Positions 8,672-18,684 of a stretch of DNA of 64,000 nucleotides are shown in pieces (positions within the stretch are counted from its first letter, which is position 1; every line of letters begins with the position of its first letter). The translations under genes and the position numbers were made by a program. Under the pieces are notes generated by a model. The model had not been told where the DNA came from, searched no databases, and saw only the letters and a list, made by a program, of their open reading frames with translations. The stretch comes from UBA8752 sp036159995 (GTDB taxonomy: Bacteria > Bacteroidota > Bacteroidia > Flavobacteriales_D > Sanyastnellaceae), in contig JAYYEI010000015.1 in the NCBI GenBank assembly GCA_036159995.1, positions 1 through 64,000 of the forward strand, given 5' to 3'.

Positions 8672-9615
8672 GTTGCGATGTTGGATTGGATCCGGGACAC
8701 CGTGTCCGGCTCTTCCGGACGCAAGAAGGATCGGCCAGTCACCTGCTCGAAAAGGGCGATGTACCGGTCACTGACGAGGTTCACGAAGTCATCGGTCATC
8801 TCGGGAACGGATTGGCCTTCCTGGCCCATGAACCCGCCCTCGATCAACCACTCCCGCACGAACTCCTTGCTCAGTTGGGCCTGCGGTTCACCCGCTTCCT
8901 GTCGCGCCTCGAACCCATCCGCATGGAAATAGCGGCTGCTGTCCGGTGTGTGCACCTCGTCCATGAGCATCAACTTGCCCTCGTAGAGACCGAACTCGTA
9001 TTTGGTGTCCACCAGAATCAGTCCCCGCTCGGCCGCGAGGGACTGACCCCGGGCAAACAGGGCCCGCGTGACCCGCTCCATCTCTTCGTACAGGGCTTCA
9101 GGAACGAGGTCCTTGGCAAGGATGTCCTCCCGGGAAATGTCTTCGTCGTGGCCCTCCTCAGCCTTGGTGGCCGGGGTGATGATGGGCTCGGGAAACGCAT
9201 CGTGTTCCCGCATGCCTTCCGGCATTGCCACACCACACAGGGTTCGGCCTCCGTCGCGGTATATCCGCCAGGCATGCCCGGTCAAGTGGGCACGGATGAC
9301 CATCTCGAGCCGAATGGGCTCACACCGCTTGCCGACCGCCACATTGGGGTCCGGCGCTGCTTCCAGCCACACCGGGACGAGGTCTCGGACGGCATCGAGC
9401 ATGTGCGCGGCGAGCTGGTTGAGCACCTGGCCCTTGAAGGGAATGGGGCGAGGCAACACCACATCGAAGGCCGAGATCCGATCGCTGGCCACCATCAACA
9501 GGCGCCCATCGTCCAATGAATGGACATCGCGGACCTTGCCCCGGTAGAAATCGATTTCACCGTCGAAGTGCAACTGCTGCTCGTACAGCGGAGTAGGGAG
9601 GAGGGACGTGCTCAT
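8653..9615 (-). CDS. purC: Phosphoribosylaminoimidazole-succinocarboxamide synthase (SAICAR synthase)
   Basis: This enzyme ligates aspartate to CAIR in de novo purine synthesis. The 320-residue protein belongs to the longer (yeast-like) version of the family. Motifs visible are YRGKVRDVHSLDDGRLLMV, ASDRISAFDVVL, EMVIRAHLTG, LILVDTKYEFG and DEVHTPDSSRYF. The start codon overlaps the phoH stop as ATGA. It is the second gene of the minus-strand operon and probably has no promoter of its own. Confidence 0.97.
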   Translation of the reverse strand: MSTSLLPTPLYEQQLHFDGEIDFYRGKVRDVHSLDDGRLLMVASDRISAFDVVLPRPIPFKGQVLNQLAAHMLDAVRDLVPVWLEAAPDPNVAVGKRCEPIRLEMVIRAHLTGHAWRIYRDGGRTLCGVAMPEGMREHDAFPEPIITPATKAEEGHDEDISREDILAKDLVPEALYEEMERVTRALFARGQSLAAERGLILVDTKYEFGLYEGKLMLMDEVHTPDSSRYFHADGFEARQEAGEPQAQLSKEFVREWLIEGGFMGQEGQSVPEMTDDFVNLVSDRYIALFEQVTGRSFLRPEEPDTVSRIQSNIATWRRGL

Positions 9616-10685
9616 GCTTCTGGGGGCGCAATATCGGAGTCTGCTCCCGTTTGTCCGTCCTCTTCCTCAGGCTCTTCCTTGTGCCATTTCTTGGCGGGGA
9701 CGGCCCCGATCGACGGGCCCATTCCTCCCTCGTTGCCCCGGCTCTCCTCCTGCTCGAACGCATGAATGACCCGCTTCACCAAGGCATGGCGCACCACGTC
9801 CTCGCCCGTCAACTCAACGAAGGCCAGGCCCTCCACTTTCCGAAGGACCCGCCGGGCAAAGCGCAATCCGCTTTCCTGCTTCCGGGGCAGGTCGACCTGG
9901 GAGGCATCTCCCGTCACGATGAACGTGGCGGACCGCCCCATGCGCGTGAGGAACATCTTCATCTGGGCGACCGTCGCGTTCTGGGCCTCGTCGAGGATCA
10001 CGAAGGCCTTGTCCAGGGTCCGCCCCCGCATGAAGGCGAGGGGGGCAATTTCGATGACCCCCTTTTCGAGATGGTCCGCAACCCGGTCGTAAGGGAGCAT
10101 GTCCGTCAGCGCGTCATACAGAGGCTGCATGTACGGATCGAGCTTCTCCTTGAGGTCCCCCGGCAGGAATCCAAGGTTTTCACCGGCCTCCACGGCCGGG
10201 CGCGTCATGATGATGCGCCGCACCTTTTTCTCCTTGAGCGCCTGCACGGCCAGGGCCACGGCCGTGTACGTCTTGCCGGAACCGGCGGGACCAATGGCAA
10301 ACACCATGTCGTTGTTCCGCACCGCATCGACCAGCTTCCGTTGGTTCGGCGTTCGGGCCGTCACCCGGAGTCCGCCCGGTCCATAGACCAGCGTGTCGTC
10401 TTCGGAGGCAGCCCGCTTCATCTCCACACCATCCTCGCGGACCAGCCGTTCGAGGTCGTCCTCTTCAATCTTGCCGTAGCGCTCGAGGTGCCAGACGATC
10501 AGGTCCCACTTTGCGGCAAACTGGTCGAGGTCATCCTTGGACCCCAGGGCCTTGACCTCATTGCCTCGCCCCACCAGTTTGAGTTTGGGGAAGTGCGATT
10601 TCAGCGTGGCGAACTTCCGGTGTCCCACACCGAAGAACTCGAGGGGAGGCACATCCGGAAGGGCAAAGCGTCGTTCAGAACCCAT
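9612..10685 (-). CDS. phoH: PhoH-family ATPase
   Basis: This is a cytoplasmic P-loop ATPase, probably acting in RNA metabolism; the exact function of the family is unsettled. The 357-residue protein has an N-terminal KH-like region, then Walker A GPAGSGKT at residues 132-139, Walker B FVILDEAQNAT, and the conserved MTRPAVEAGENLGFLPGD segment. The C-terminal 45 residues are acidic and low in complexity. It is the first gene of the phoH-purC-tsaC-cca operon, with a perfect TAGCTTTG box about 45 bases upstream. It is divergent from the SAM hydroxide adenosyltransferase gene. Confidence 0.95.
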   Translation of the reverse strand: MGSERRFALPDVPPLEFFGVGHRKFATLKSHFPKLKLVGRGNEVKALGSKDDLDQFAAKWDLIVWHLERYGKIEEDDLERLVREDGVEMKRAASEDDTLVYGPGGLRVTARTPNQRKLVDAVRNNDMVFAIGPAGSGKTYTAVALAVQALKEKKVRRIIMTRPAVEAGENLGFLPGDLKEKLDPYMQPLYDALTDMLPYDRVADHLEKGVIEIAPLAFMRGRTLDKAFVILDEAQNATVAQMKMFLTRMGRSATFIVTGDASQVDLPRKQESGLRFARRVLRKVEGLAFVELTGEDVVRHALVKRVIHAFEQEESRGNEGGMGPSIGAVPAKKWHKEEPEEEDGQTGADSDIAPPEA

Positions 10686-10730
10686 GTGTGTTGAACTGTG
10701 GGGAGATTCGGGGAAAATGTGCAGAGACTA

Positions 10731-10738
10731 CAAAGCTA
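10731..10738 (-). promoter_or_regulatory. -7 promoter box TAGCTTTG for the phoH operon
   Basis: This is a perfect TAnnTTTG match on the minus strand, leaving a leader of roughly 40 bases. The same 8-mer precedes the NarL-type regulator at 60.4 kb. A GAATTTTG box (7 of 8) at 10756-10763 points the other way, seven bases before the ATG of the divergent gene. Confidence 0.6.
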
Positions 10739-10770
10739 CTCCGCCCAGCCTTGCGGAATTTTGAAGACGA

Positions 10771-11619
10771 ATGGCCCAAGAGGAGACCGGCACCCCCCGC
10801 ATCATCACCCTGATCTCCGATTACGGGATGGACAACCTGTACGCCGCTGCCCTCAAGGGCGCCATCATCCAGCGGGACCCGGGCATCCGGATCGTCGACA
10901 TCACACACGGCATTCGTCCCTACGACACCAATCAGGCGGCCTTCGCCTTGCGGGCGTCCATTCCGCACTTTCCCAAGGGTACGGTCCACCTCATCGCCCT
11001 GAACACGAACACCACCGAAGACTATGTCCACCGGGTCATGGAACTCGGCGGCCAGTTCTTCGTCGGTCTGGACGACGGCATCTTTTCCCTCATCGCAGAC
11101 CGGGAACCCGACGCCCTCCACAACATCACCATCAGCTCCGAGAGCGACATCGAGACCTTTCCTGAACGCCATGTCTTCGTCCAGGTCGCCTGCCACCTCG
11201 CGCAGGGCGGGGTGCCCGCCGTCATCGGCCGGCCGGCGGAACGCTGGGTGGAAAGCCAATGGCAACAGCCCCTCATCGGGCAGGACTACCTGCAGGGCAC
11301 CATTCTCCACGTCGACCGATACGGCAACCTCATCACCAACATCGACCAGCGGACATTCCGCGAGGTGGGGAAGGACCGGGGCTTCAAGATCCCCCTGCGC
11401 ACGGCCCGTATGGACCTGACCCGCATCCACACCTCATACTCCGGCGTCCCCAGCGGGGAGCGCCTCGCCCTGTTCAACCACATGGGCCTCCTCGAAATCG
11501 CCATCCGCCACGGCGCCGACGGCCATGGCGGCGGAGCCAGCCAATTGTTCGGCTTCGGAGTGGGGGACACGCTCCGCATCGAATTCGAGCCCGGCCCCGC
11601 CTCCGGCAACCTTCTCTGA
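10771..11619 (+). CDS. SAM hydroxide adenosyltransferase (DUF62 family)
   Basis: This family hydrolyses S-adenosylmethionine to adenosine and methionine; relatives are the chlorinases and fluorinases. The 282-residue protein has the N-terminal signature ITLISDYGMDNLYAAALKG, a central GIFSLI segment in DDGIFSLIADREP, and the C-domain motif VDRYGNLITNI. It starts the plus-strand operon containing gldF and gldG. The box GAATTTTG lies seven bases before the ATG. The halogenase alternative is unlikely because the hydrolase is the widespread form, but the sequence does not prove the reaction. Confidence 0.9.
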   Translation: MAQEETGTPRIITLISDYGMDNLYAAALKGAIIQRDPGIRIVDITHGIRPYDTNQAAFALRASIPHFPKGTVHLIALNTNTTEDYVHRVMELGGQFFVGLDDGIFSLIADREPDALHNITISSESDIETFPERHVFVQVACHLAQGGVPAVIGRPAERWVESQWQQPLIGQDYLQGTILHVDRYGNLITNIDQRTFREVGKDRGFKIPLRTARMDLTRIHTSYSGVPSGERLALFNHMGLLEIAIRHGADGHGGGASQLFGFGVGDTLRIEFEPGPASGNLL

Positions 11620-11622
11620 CCG

Positions 11623-11916
11623 ATGATCCTGCGCACGGTCCACATGCATTTCCGGCCGGAAGCCATCCCGGAGTTCCTGGCCCTCTTCGAATCCCACCGG
11701 GACGCCATCGCCAACCAACCGGGATGCCACGCCGTCCACCTCATCCAATCCCCGGACGCACCCGAACGCATTGGCACCGTGAGCCTCTGGTCGTCCCCCG
11801 AGGACTTGGAGGCCTACCGCCGGAGTGCGCTGTTCGGAACGGTCTGGCCCGCCACGAAAGCATTGTTTTCATCCAAGCCCGTCGCAGAGAGCCATCAGCT
11901 CCTCTGGTCATCCTAA
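11623..11916 (+). CDS. ABM-type small monooxygenase-like protein
   Basis: This 97-residue protein has the dimeric alpha/beta-barrel pattern of antibiotic-biosynthesis-monooxygenase and quinol monooxygenase proteins: RTVHMHFRPEAIPEFLALF at the start, GCHAVHLIQ in the middle and SLWSSPEDLEAYRRS near the end. No cofactor-binding residues are known for the family as a whole, so the substrate cannot be inferred. It begins three bases after the preceding stop and is co-transcribed with gldF. Confidence 0.8.
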   Translation: MILRTVHMHFRPEAIPEFLALFESHRDAIANQPGCHAVHLIQSPDAPERIGTVSLWSSPEDLEAYRRSALFGTVWPATKALFSSKPVAESHQLLWSS

Positions 11917-11931
11917 TTTCGAAACCGATTC

Positions 11932-12663
11932 ATGAGGGCCCTGTACAAGAAGGAATTGCGCGCGTTTCTCTCCTCCGTCATCGGGACGGTGGTCCTGGCG
12001 GTCTTCCTGCTGGTGAGCGGCTTGTTCCATTGGGTCTTCCCGGGACAATGGAACCTGCTCGAAAGTGGAGTGGCGGAAATGAGTGGATTCTTCCTCTTCA
12101 CACCGTGGATCTTCCTGTTCCTCATTCCTGCCATCACCATGCGCTCCATTGCGGAAGAGCGAAAGAATGGCACCCTCGAACTGCTTCTGACCCACCCATT
12201 GGACGCCCACCGCATCGTCTGGTCAAAGTTCCTCGCCGGAACGACTCTGGTGGCCTTGGCCCTGCTGCCCACGCTGGCCGGCTTCTGGGTCCTCCACGAG
12301 TTGGGCAACCCACCAGGCAACATTGACGGGGGGGCGGTGCTGGCCGGTTATCTCGGACTCCTGCTCCTCGGGGCCGCCTTCGTCGCCACCGGACTCGTGG
12401 CGTCCGCTCGAACAGACAGCCAGGTCGTGGCCTTCCTGTCCTCGGCCCTGATCTGCATGGTCCTGTACTATGGCCCCTCGGCCCTCGGCTCGTACGCCCT
12501 GTTCGGCAGCGCCGACCTGGCCGTCCAATGGCTGGCCATGGAAACCCACTTCCGCTCCATCGGAACCGGCGTGGTGGTGGTGTCGGACGTCGCGTGGTTC
12601 ATCGCCTACATCGCCCTGGCGCTCGCCTTGGCCCAACGCTTCATCCAACCCGGCCGAGCATGA
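11932..12663 (+). CDS. gldF: Gliding motility ABC transporter permease GldF
   Basis: GldF is the membrane permease of the GldA-GldF-GldG ABC complex associated with gliding in Bacteroidota. The 243-residue protein has six predicted hydrophobic segments and the ABC-2 permease signature around the first loop (ITMRSIAEERKNGTLELLLTHPL). The N-terminus starts with the typical MRALYKKELRAFLSS. Its TGA overlaps the gldG ATG as ATGA. The ATPase gldA is not in the window. Confidence 0.95.
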   Translation: MRALYKKELRAFLSSVIGTVVLAVFLLVSGLFHWVFPGQWNLLESGVAEMSGFFLFTPWIFLFLIPAITMRSIAEERKNGTLELLLTHPLDAHRIVWSKFLAGTTLVALALLPTLAGFWVLHELGNPPGNIDGGAVLAGYLGLLLLGAAFVATGLVASARTDSQVVAFLSSALICMVLYYGPSALGSYALFGSADLAVQWLAMETHFRSIGTGVVVVSDVAWFIAYIALALALAQRFIQPGRA

Positions 12664-14429
12664 CCCTCCTCCGACACATCCAAGGCCCAGACGGAAAAGG
12701 GTGGAGGGGCGCCCTGCTGGCCGCCGTGCTGCTCGGGCTGGTGGCGCAGTGGCCCATCCGTTTCGATGTGACCGAAGACCGCCGGCACAGCCTGTCCCAG
12801 GCCACAGAAGCGATGCTCGAGGACATCGCCTCCTCGGATGACGAAGTGCTCATCCGCTGTTATCTGGAGGGCGATTTCCCGGCCCGCTACCAGCGGCTCG
12901 CCGAGGAGATCCGCTCCAAGCTCCGCACCTTCGCCCGGAAAAGCGGCAACCAGGTCCGCTGGCAGTTCGTGGATGTCACCGCCTCCGGAGACGACAAGAC
13001 CATCGGAGAAACCGAGCGCGCACTCTACGACCAGGGCCTCCGCTTCACCCGCATCGCCACCCGCGAAAACGGCGTGACGGCCTTCCAGAACGTGTGGCCG
13101 TGTGCCATCGCCACCGTGGGCGGCGTCGACTATCCCGTCCAGTTCCTGCGCTCCGAGAACATGGACCCAGACGAGGTCATGGTCCAGAACGCCATCAATC
13201 AGGTGGAATTCAACCTGGGCCAGGCCATCCGACTCGGTCTGCGCGACCGACGTCCAACAGTGGGCATGCTGCAGGGACACGGCTGCTGGCTCCCCGTCGA
13301 GACGGCTGATTTCACGACCACCCTCTCGGAGACGGCCGATGTGGTGGATGTCCGGCTGGACGGCGCTGTGGACGCCCTATGTGAGAAAATCGAAGGCCGG
13401 CCCGACCGACAGCCCAAGTTCGATGTCCTCATCGTGGCCGGTCCCGACTCGACCTTCAGCGACCGGGACAAGCTCCTCCTGGACCAATACCTGATGAATG
13501 GGGGCAACTTGCTCTGGCTCATCGACCCCCTCGACACCGACCGCGACAGCTTGTGGGAAGCCAAACAGACCTTGGCCATCACCCGGGAAACCGGCCTCTT
13601 CGACCTGCTGTTCCACCACGGTGTCCGGCTCAACCGTGACATGGTCCTCGATGCCCAGTGCGCCCCGATTGTCCTCAACGCCGGGCCGATGGGCAATCAA
13701 CGGAACATGCAGATGTTCAATTGGTACTTCGCCCCGGTCGTCCTGGCCGGTCCGGATGCCCACCCCATCTGTGCCAACCTCGACCCGGTCCACTTCGACT
13801 TCACCAGCAGCCTCGATCCAGTCAACGCCCTGGACGGTCGGGAGAGCCGCGTTCTTCTGGAAAGCTCGGTGCGATCGGTCATCTACAACGCCCCTGTCCG
13901 GGTCGCCAGTGGGGTAGTCAACCTGCCGCCCGAGCACTTCGAAACCGGTCGAACCGAAGGCTACCCGCTGGCCGTGTTGCTCGAAGGCCGATTCGAGAGC
14001 TTCTATGCCCTTCGGCTCAACGCCCAATTGAAAGACGACCCCGACTTCGCTTTCCGGGAAAGCACGGATTCCGGCCGGATGATTGTGGTCTCCGACGCCG
14101 ATTTCATCCGCAACAACACCCGGGCCGTGGAAGGCGGCATTGCCCCGCTTCCCCTCGGTTGGGACAGGGCGAGCCAACGGGTCATCTATGACAACAAGGA
14201 GTGGCTGCTCAACGCCGTCAGCTACCTGCTGGACGACGCGGCCCAGATCAGCCTCCGCTCCCGGAGCATCGCCTTCCGCCCCTTGGATGATCGCCGCATC
14301 CGCGGGCAGGAAACCATGTGGACCCTGGCCGCCGTGGGCAGCCCGATCCTCCTCGTCCTGCTCCTCGGCCTCGTGCTCCCGGCCCTTCGCCGCCGTCGGT
14401 GGACCCGAATCCCTCAACGCACCGCATGA
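12660..14429 (+). CDS. gldG: Gliding motility auxiliary protein GldG
   Basis: GldG is the periplasmic-facing partner of GldF. The 589-residue protein has an N-terminal membrane anchor after about residue 15, a large extracytoplasmic ABC_transp_aux region (DVTEDRRHSLS, the DPDEVMVQNAINQVEFNLGQAI stretch in part, LLDQYLMNGGNLLWLIDPL), and a C-terminal transmembrane segment (VGSPILLVLLLGLVLPAL) followed by a basic tail. I placed the start at the ATG overlapping the gldF stop, since upstream frame simply reads through gldF. It overlaps the DUF4340 gene as ATGA. Confidence 0.95.
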   Translation: MTLLRHIQGPDGKGWRGALLAAVLLGLVAQWPIRFDVTEDRRHSLSQATEAMLEDIASSDDEVLIRCYLEGDFPARYQRLAEEIRSKLRTFARKSGNQVRWQFVDVTASGDDKTIGETERALYDQGLRFTRIATRENGVTAFQNVWPCAIATVGGVDYPVQFLRSENMDPDEVMVQNAINQVEFNLGQAIRLGLRDRRPTVGMLQGHGCWLPVETADFTTTLSETADVVDVRLDGAVDALCEKIEGRPDRQPKFDVLIVAGPDSTFSDRDKLLLDQYLMNGGNLLWLIDPLDTDRDSLWEAKQTLAITRETGLFDLLFHHGVRLNRDMVLDAQCAPIVLNAGPMGNQRNMQMFNWYFAPVVLAGPDAHPICANLDPVHFDFTSSLDPVNALDGRESRVLLESSVRSVIYNAPVRVASGVVNLPPEHFETGRTEGYPLAVLLEGRFESFYALRLNAQLKDDPDFAFRESTDSGRMIVVSDADFIRNNTRAVEGGIAPLPLGWDRASQRVIYDNKEWLLNAVSYLLDDAAQISLRSRSIAFRPLDDRRIRGQETMWTLAAVGSPILLVLLLGLVLPALRRRRWTRIPQRTA

Positions 14430-15468
14430 ACCGGACCCGATTGACCCTGCTCGCCATCGCCGTCCTTGGAACGGTGGCCCTCATCACGGCCCTCCAACCG
14501 GAAGGAGGTCAGCTCAACGCCGACAGTACCACTCACTTCGCCATCGACGACACAGCCCGCGTCACCCGCATCCGAATTGCCGACGCGCAAGGCCAAGTGG
14601 CGCTGCTCGAGCGCGGCCAGCATCCCCTCGGCCTCTGGACCTTGAATGGCCGCCATCTCGCCCGAAAGGACGCGACGGACCTGCTCCTCAAGACCTTCAA
14701 GCGGGTGTCCGTCCGTCAGCCGGTCCAGCAATCGGCGAAAGAGGGTGTCCTTCGGATGATGGCCTCCTCTGGAAAGCGGGTGGACATCCACCTCGACGGA
14801 ACCGACACTCCCGCCAAGACCTGGTTCATCGGCACCCCCACGCAGAGCCACACCGGCACGCACATGCTGCTCGAGTTGCCCGGGGAAGGACGGTCCGACA
14901 CTCCGTACATCACCCACATGGAGGGCTTCACGGGCTTCCTGTCCACGCGCTTCTTCACGTCGGAGGAAGAGTGGCGATACACGGGCATCTACGAATCCAG
15001 GCCCGGCGAGATCCTTTCCGTGAGCGCCCGCCCTCTCGATGACCTCGGCCGCGAGGCCACCCTCGAATGGACTCCGGAAGGGGAGACCCTGACCGCTCGA
15101 GGAGATTTCCAGTGGTTCGATGTGCCACAGGGTGTTCTCCGCGACCAATGGATCCGCCTCTGTGACGTCCACATCGAAACGTGGAACAGTCACCTCTCCC
15201 CGGAGCAGGAGGACAGCCTCATCCAAAGCCCACCGGCCTGGCAACTCGACGTCCGGTACAAGGATGGCCGACACATCCCGATGACCCTGCACTGGAAAGC
15301 GCCGATCATGGAGGAATACGACCTCGAGGGCCGGCTGATGCCCCACGACGGCAGCCGCATGTATGCCGTGGTCAACGGCGAGGTGGCCCTCATTCAGACC
15401 TTCGTCTTCAATCCCATCCTCGATTTCTGGCGCAACCTCGCTGGGAACCGACCATCCCCCGCAGCCTC

Positions 15469-15472
<4 letters not shown>
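14426..15472 (+). CDS. DUF4340 domain-containing membrane-anchored protein
   Basis: This 348-residue protein has one N-terminal membrane anchor (LTLLAIAVLGTVALI) and an extracytoplasmic DUF4340 region (ARVTRIRIADAQG, GLWTLNGRHLARKDATDLLL, KTWFIGTPT). DUF4340 proteins often follow GldG/auxiliary ABC genes, so a role with the GldFG complex is inferred. The ATG overlaps the gldG stop, and its own TGA overlaps the thiolase ATG. Confidence 0.85.
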
Positions 15473-16679
<1,207 letters not shown>

Positions 16680-16683
<4 letters not shown>

Positions 16684-17279
16684 TCCAGTCCTTCAAGGGC
16701 ATGGTGCCCGTCATCGACCCGAGTGCTTACGTCCACCCGCAGGCCACCGTCATCGGTCACGTGACCATCGGCCCGGACTGCTACATCGGACCGGGCGCCG
16801 TCCTCCGCGGGGATTGGGGGCGCATCGTGTTGGAGCGGGGATGCAATGTGCAGGAGAACTGTGTCGTCCACATGTTTCCCGGAACCACGGTCCACCTCTC
16901 CGAGGGCGCGCATATCGGCCATGGCGCCGTCGTGCACGGCGCCACACTCGGCAAGCAGTGCATGATTGGCATGAACGCCGTCATCATGGACGACGTCCAA
17001 GTGGGAGAGGGGTGCATCGTAGGGGCATTGGCATTCCTAAAGGCCAAAAGCGAATGGCCTTCGAGGACCATCATTGCCGGCCACCCCGCCAAAGTCATCG
17101 GGGACGTCTCCGACGCCATGCTCGCCCACAAGGTGGAGGGCACTGCGCTGTATCAGCAATTGCCGGAGGACTGTCGAGTGCACCTCGTCGAATGTGAGCC
17201 CCTCACTGACGCTCCGGCCTCCCGCCCGGAATCCTTCCCCTCGTTCGAGACCTGGCAGAATCGCCGGCAACAGAGCTGA
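16680..17279 (+). CDS. paaY: PaaY-like hexapeptide-repeat hydrolase (gamma carbonic anhydrase fold)
   Basis: PaaY is a thioesterase that removes dead-end CoA esters during phenylacetate degradation. The 199-residue protein is a left-handed beta-helix of hexapeptide repeats (VIGHVTIGPDCYIGPGAVL) with metal-binding His residues in VVHMFPG and GHGAVVHG. The length and the C-terminal extension with ALYQQLPEDCR match PaaY better than generic gamma carbonic anhydrases. It overlaps the thiolase by ATGA, consistent with a shared pathway. Confidence 0.87.
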
Positions 17280-17282
17280 CCC

Positions 17283-18020
17283 ATGGCACGGGGTCCGTTT
17301 CATTTCAAGGCCTTTTCCGTCGAGCAGGATGGAGCGGCCATGAAAGTGGGGACCGACGGCATCGTCCTCGGATGCTGGACGGATGTGGACGGGGTCCGCG
17401 TGGTCGTCGATGCCGGCGCCGGCAATGGATATGTCGGCATCATGCTCATGCAGCGCATGGCGGAAGGGAAAGTCATCGGCTGCGAATTGGAGCCTGACGC
17501 AGCCAAACAGGCTGCAGAAAATTATGCCAACCAGCCCTTTGAGGGCAAGACGGGAACCGCCTGGGAAGGGGCCATCCAAGACGCCGCCACGGCCATGCCT
17601 GAACTCGCCGGAACGGTGGACCTGATGATTTCCAATCCGCCCTTCTTTCGGGACAAACCAAAGTCCCCGGTCCGCGCCCGCAACCTCGCCCGCCACGACG
17701 ACACGCTCACGATGGGCGACCTGGTCAAGGCTGCAGCCCAACTCCTTCGACCCGGGGGACGACTGTGCACCATCTGGCCCAACGACCGACTCGAAGAGTG
17801 GGCCTCCTGGGCTGCAGGGTGGGGGTTCCACCCCACGAAGCTCGTGCTTGTCCAGACCATGCGCCACCTCCCACCAAAACGGTTCCTGTCCGAATGGACC
17901 CTCAGACCGTCATCCGAATTGGAATGCCTGGAGGACACCCTGACGCTCGAAGAAACCGCCACACTGGATTTCACAGACCAATATCTCGGTTACGTCAAGC
18001 CTTACCTCAGGGGAACCTGA
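17283..18020 (+). CDS. trmN: tRNA1(Val) adenine-37 N6-methyltransferase (TrmN6/YfiC family)
   Basis: This SAM-dependent methyltransferase modifies A37 of tRNA-Val. The 245-residue protein shows FHFKAFSVEQDGAAMKVGTDG at the N-terminus (broken at KVGTDG, the family hallmark), the SAM-binding VVDAGAGNGYVGIM and the catalytic NPPFF tetrad. It begins three bases after the paaY stop and ends the plus-strand operon. The next gene is convergent, with only 34 bases between them and no obvious hairpin. Confidence 0.93.
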   Translation: MARGPFHFKAFSVEQDGAAMKVGTDGIVLGCWTDVDGVRVVVDAGAGNGYVGIMLMQRMAEGKVIGCELEPDAAKQAAENYANQPFEGKTGTAWEGAIQDAATAMPELAGTVDLMISNPPFFRDKPKSPVRARNLARHDDTLTMGDLVKAAAQLLRPGGRLCTIWPNDRLEEWASWAAGWGFHPTKLVLVQTMRHLPPKRFLSEWTLRPSSELECLEDTLTLEETATLDFTDQYLGYVKPYLRGT

Positions 18021-18054
18021 GTGGCGAAGCGTCAGCTAGAAAAGAGGGGGTAGG

Positions 18055-18441
18055 TCAACCTCCAAGGACGCGCTTGAGGTCGCCCAACTGCTTCTCCCAC
18101 AGCAGGGTCGCCTCTTCCACTTCATCCTCCTCGGCATAATCGGTTACGAGCAGGGCAGTGTCCCCGGTCAGCGGATCAATCTTGATGCGCATCTCGAAGA
18201 AGGTCTTGGCGCCTTCCTCTTCATGCTCCATCCAGCGAAACTTGACGAACTCTTCCCGTTTCTGGGTCACGAGCCGGGCCGATTCCTCGGAACCATCCCA
18301 GAAGAAGGTGAAGACGTCCTTTTTGATGTTCACGTCATCGGCGAACCATTCGGACAGTCCACTCGGATTGTTGAGCCGGCTGAAAATGGATCCTTTGCTC
18401 GCCTGAATCGGCACCTCAACTTGAAATTCAACTCGCTCCAT
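18055..18441 (-). CDS. START-like domain protein
   Basis: This 128-residue acidic protein belongs to the Bacteroidota START-like (AHSA1-related) group: EFQVEVPIQASKGSIFSRL, SGLSEWFADDVN, and the C-terminal helix LWEKQLGDLKRVLGG. It probably has a single hydrophobic-ligand cavity; the ligand is not known. I chose the ATG at 18441, which gives the family N-terminus; earlier in-frame starts would add an unrelated 24 residues. A weak TATCTTAC box lies upstream. Confidence 0.85.
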   Translation of the reverse strand: MERVEFQVEVPIQASKGSIFSRLNNPSGLSEWFADDVNIKKDVFTFFWDGSEESARLVTQKREEFVKFRWMEHEEEGAKTFFEMRIKIDPLTGDTALLVTDYAEEDEVEEATLLWEKQLGDLKRVLGG

Positions 18442-18541
18442 GTGCAGGGGATGGGGCCGTAAGATACAATGAGCGCTGACCTCAGGCACCGCAACGCCTG
18501 CAAACAATCCCAAAAGAGATGCGCGCGAAGCAGACTTTACC

Positions 18542-18549
18542 TAATTTTG
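18542..18549 (+). promoter_or_regulatory. -7 promoter box TAATTTTG for tRNA-Met
   Basis: This is a perfect TAnnTTTG match about 29 bases before the first base of the mature tRNA. It is the only AT-rich island in the gap. No TTG is visible at -33. Confidence 0.55.
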
Positions 18550-18577
18550 CCGCCCGTCTGGAAGGTCGGTGAGCCAT

Positions 18578-18651
18578 GGCGAGGTAGCTCAGCTGGTTAG
18601 AGCGCAGGATTCATAATCCTGAGGTCGAGAGTTCAAGTCTCTCTCTCGCTA
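18578..18651 (+). tRNA. tRNA-Met (CAT anticodon)
   Basis: This is a complete 74-base cloverleaf. It has a 7-bp acceptor stem (GGCGAGG with TCTCGCT, two G-U pairs), a D-arm GCTC/GAGC, an anticodon stem CAGGA/TCCTG with loop TTCATAA, and a T-arm GAGAG-TTCAAGT-CTCTC. The 3' CCA is not encoded. The first pair is formed, so it is not an initiator; positions 4-5 are G-A and not the C-C favoured by lysidine synthetase, so elongator Met is preferred over tRNA-Ile2. It is followed by an intrinsic terminator. Confidence 0.95.
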
Positions 18652-18660
18652 CGATAAAGA

Positions 18661-18684
18661 AGCCCGGAACTCCCGGGCTTTTTT
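18661..18684 (+). terminator. Intrinsic terminator of tRNA-Met
   Basis: The stem is AGCCCGG/CCGGGCT with a 5-base loop, followed by six T residues. It lies ten bases after the tRNA end. Confidence 0.9.

Noticed and set aside
18542..18577. Possible small gene between the START-like gene and tRNA-Met
   Set aside because: Only a promoter box is visible; there is no open frame of useful length.
18578..18651. tRNA-Ile2 (lysidine-modified CAT) as identity
   Set aside because: Acceptor positions 4-5 are G-A and not the C-C pair set favoured by lysidine synthetase; Met fits better.
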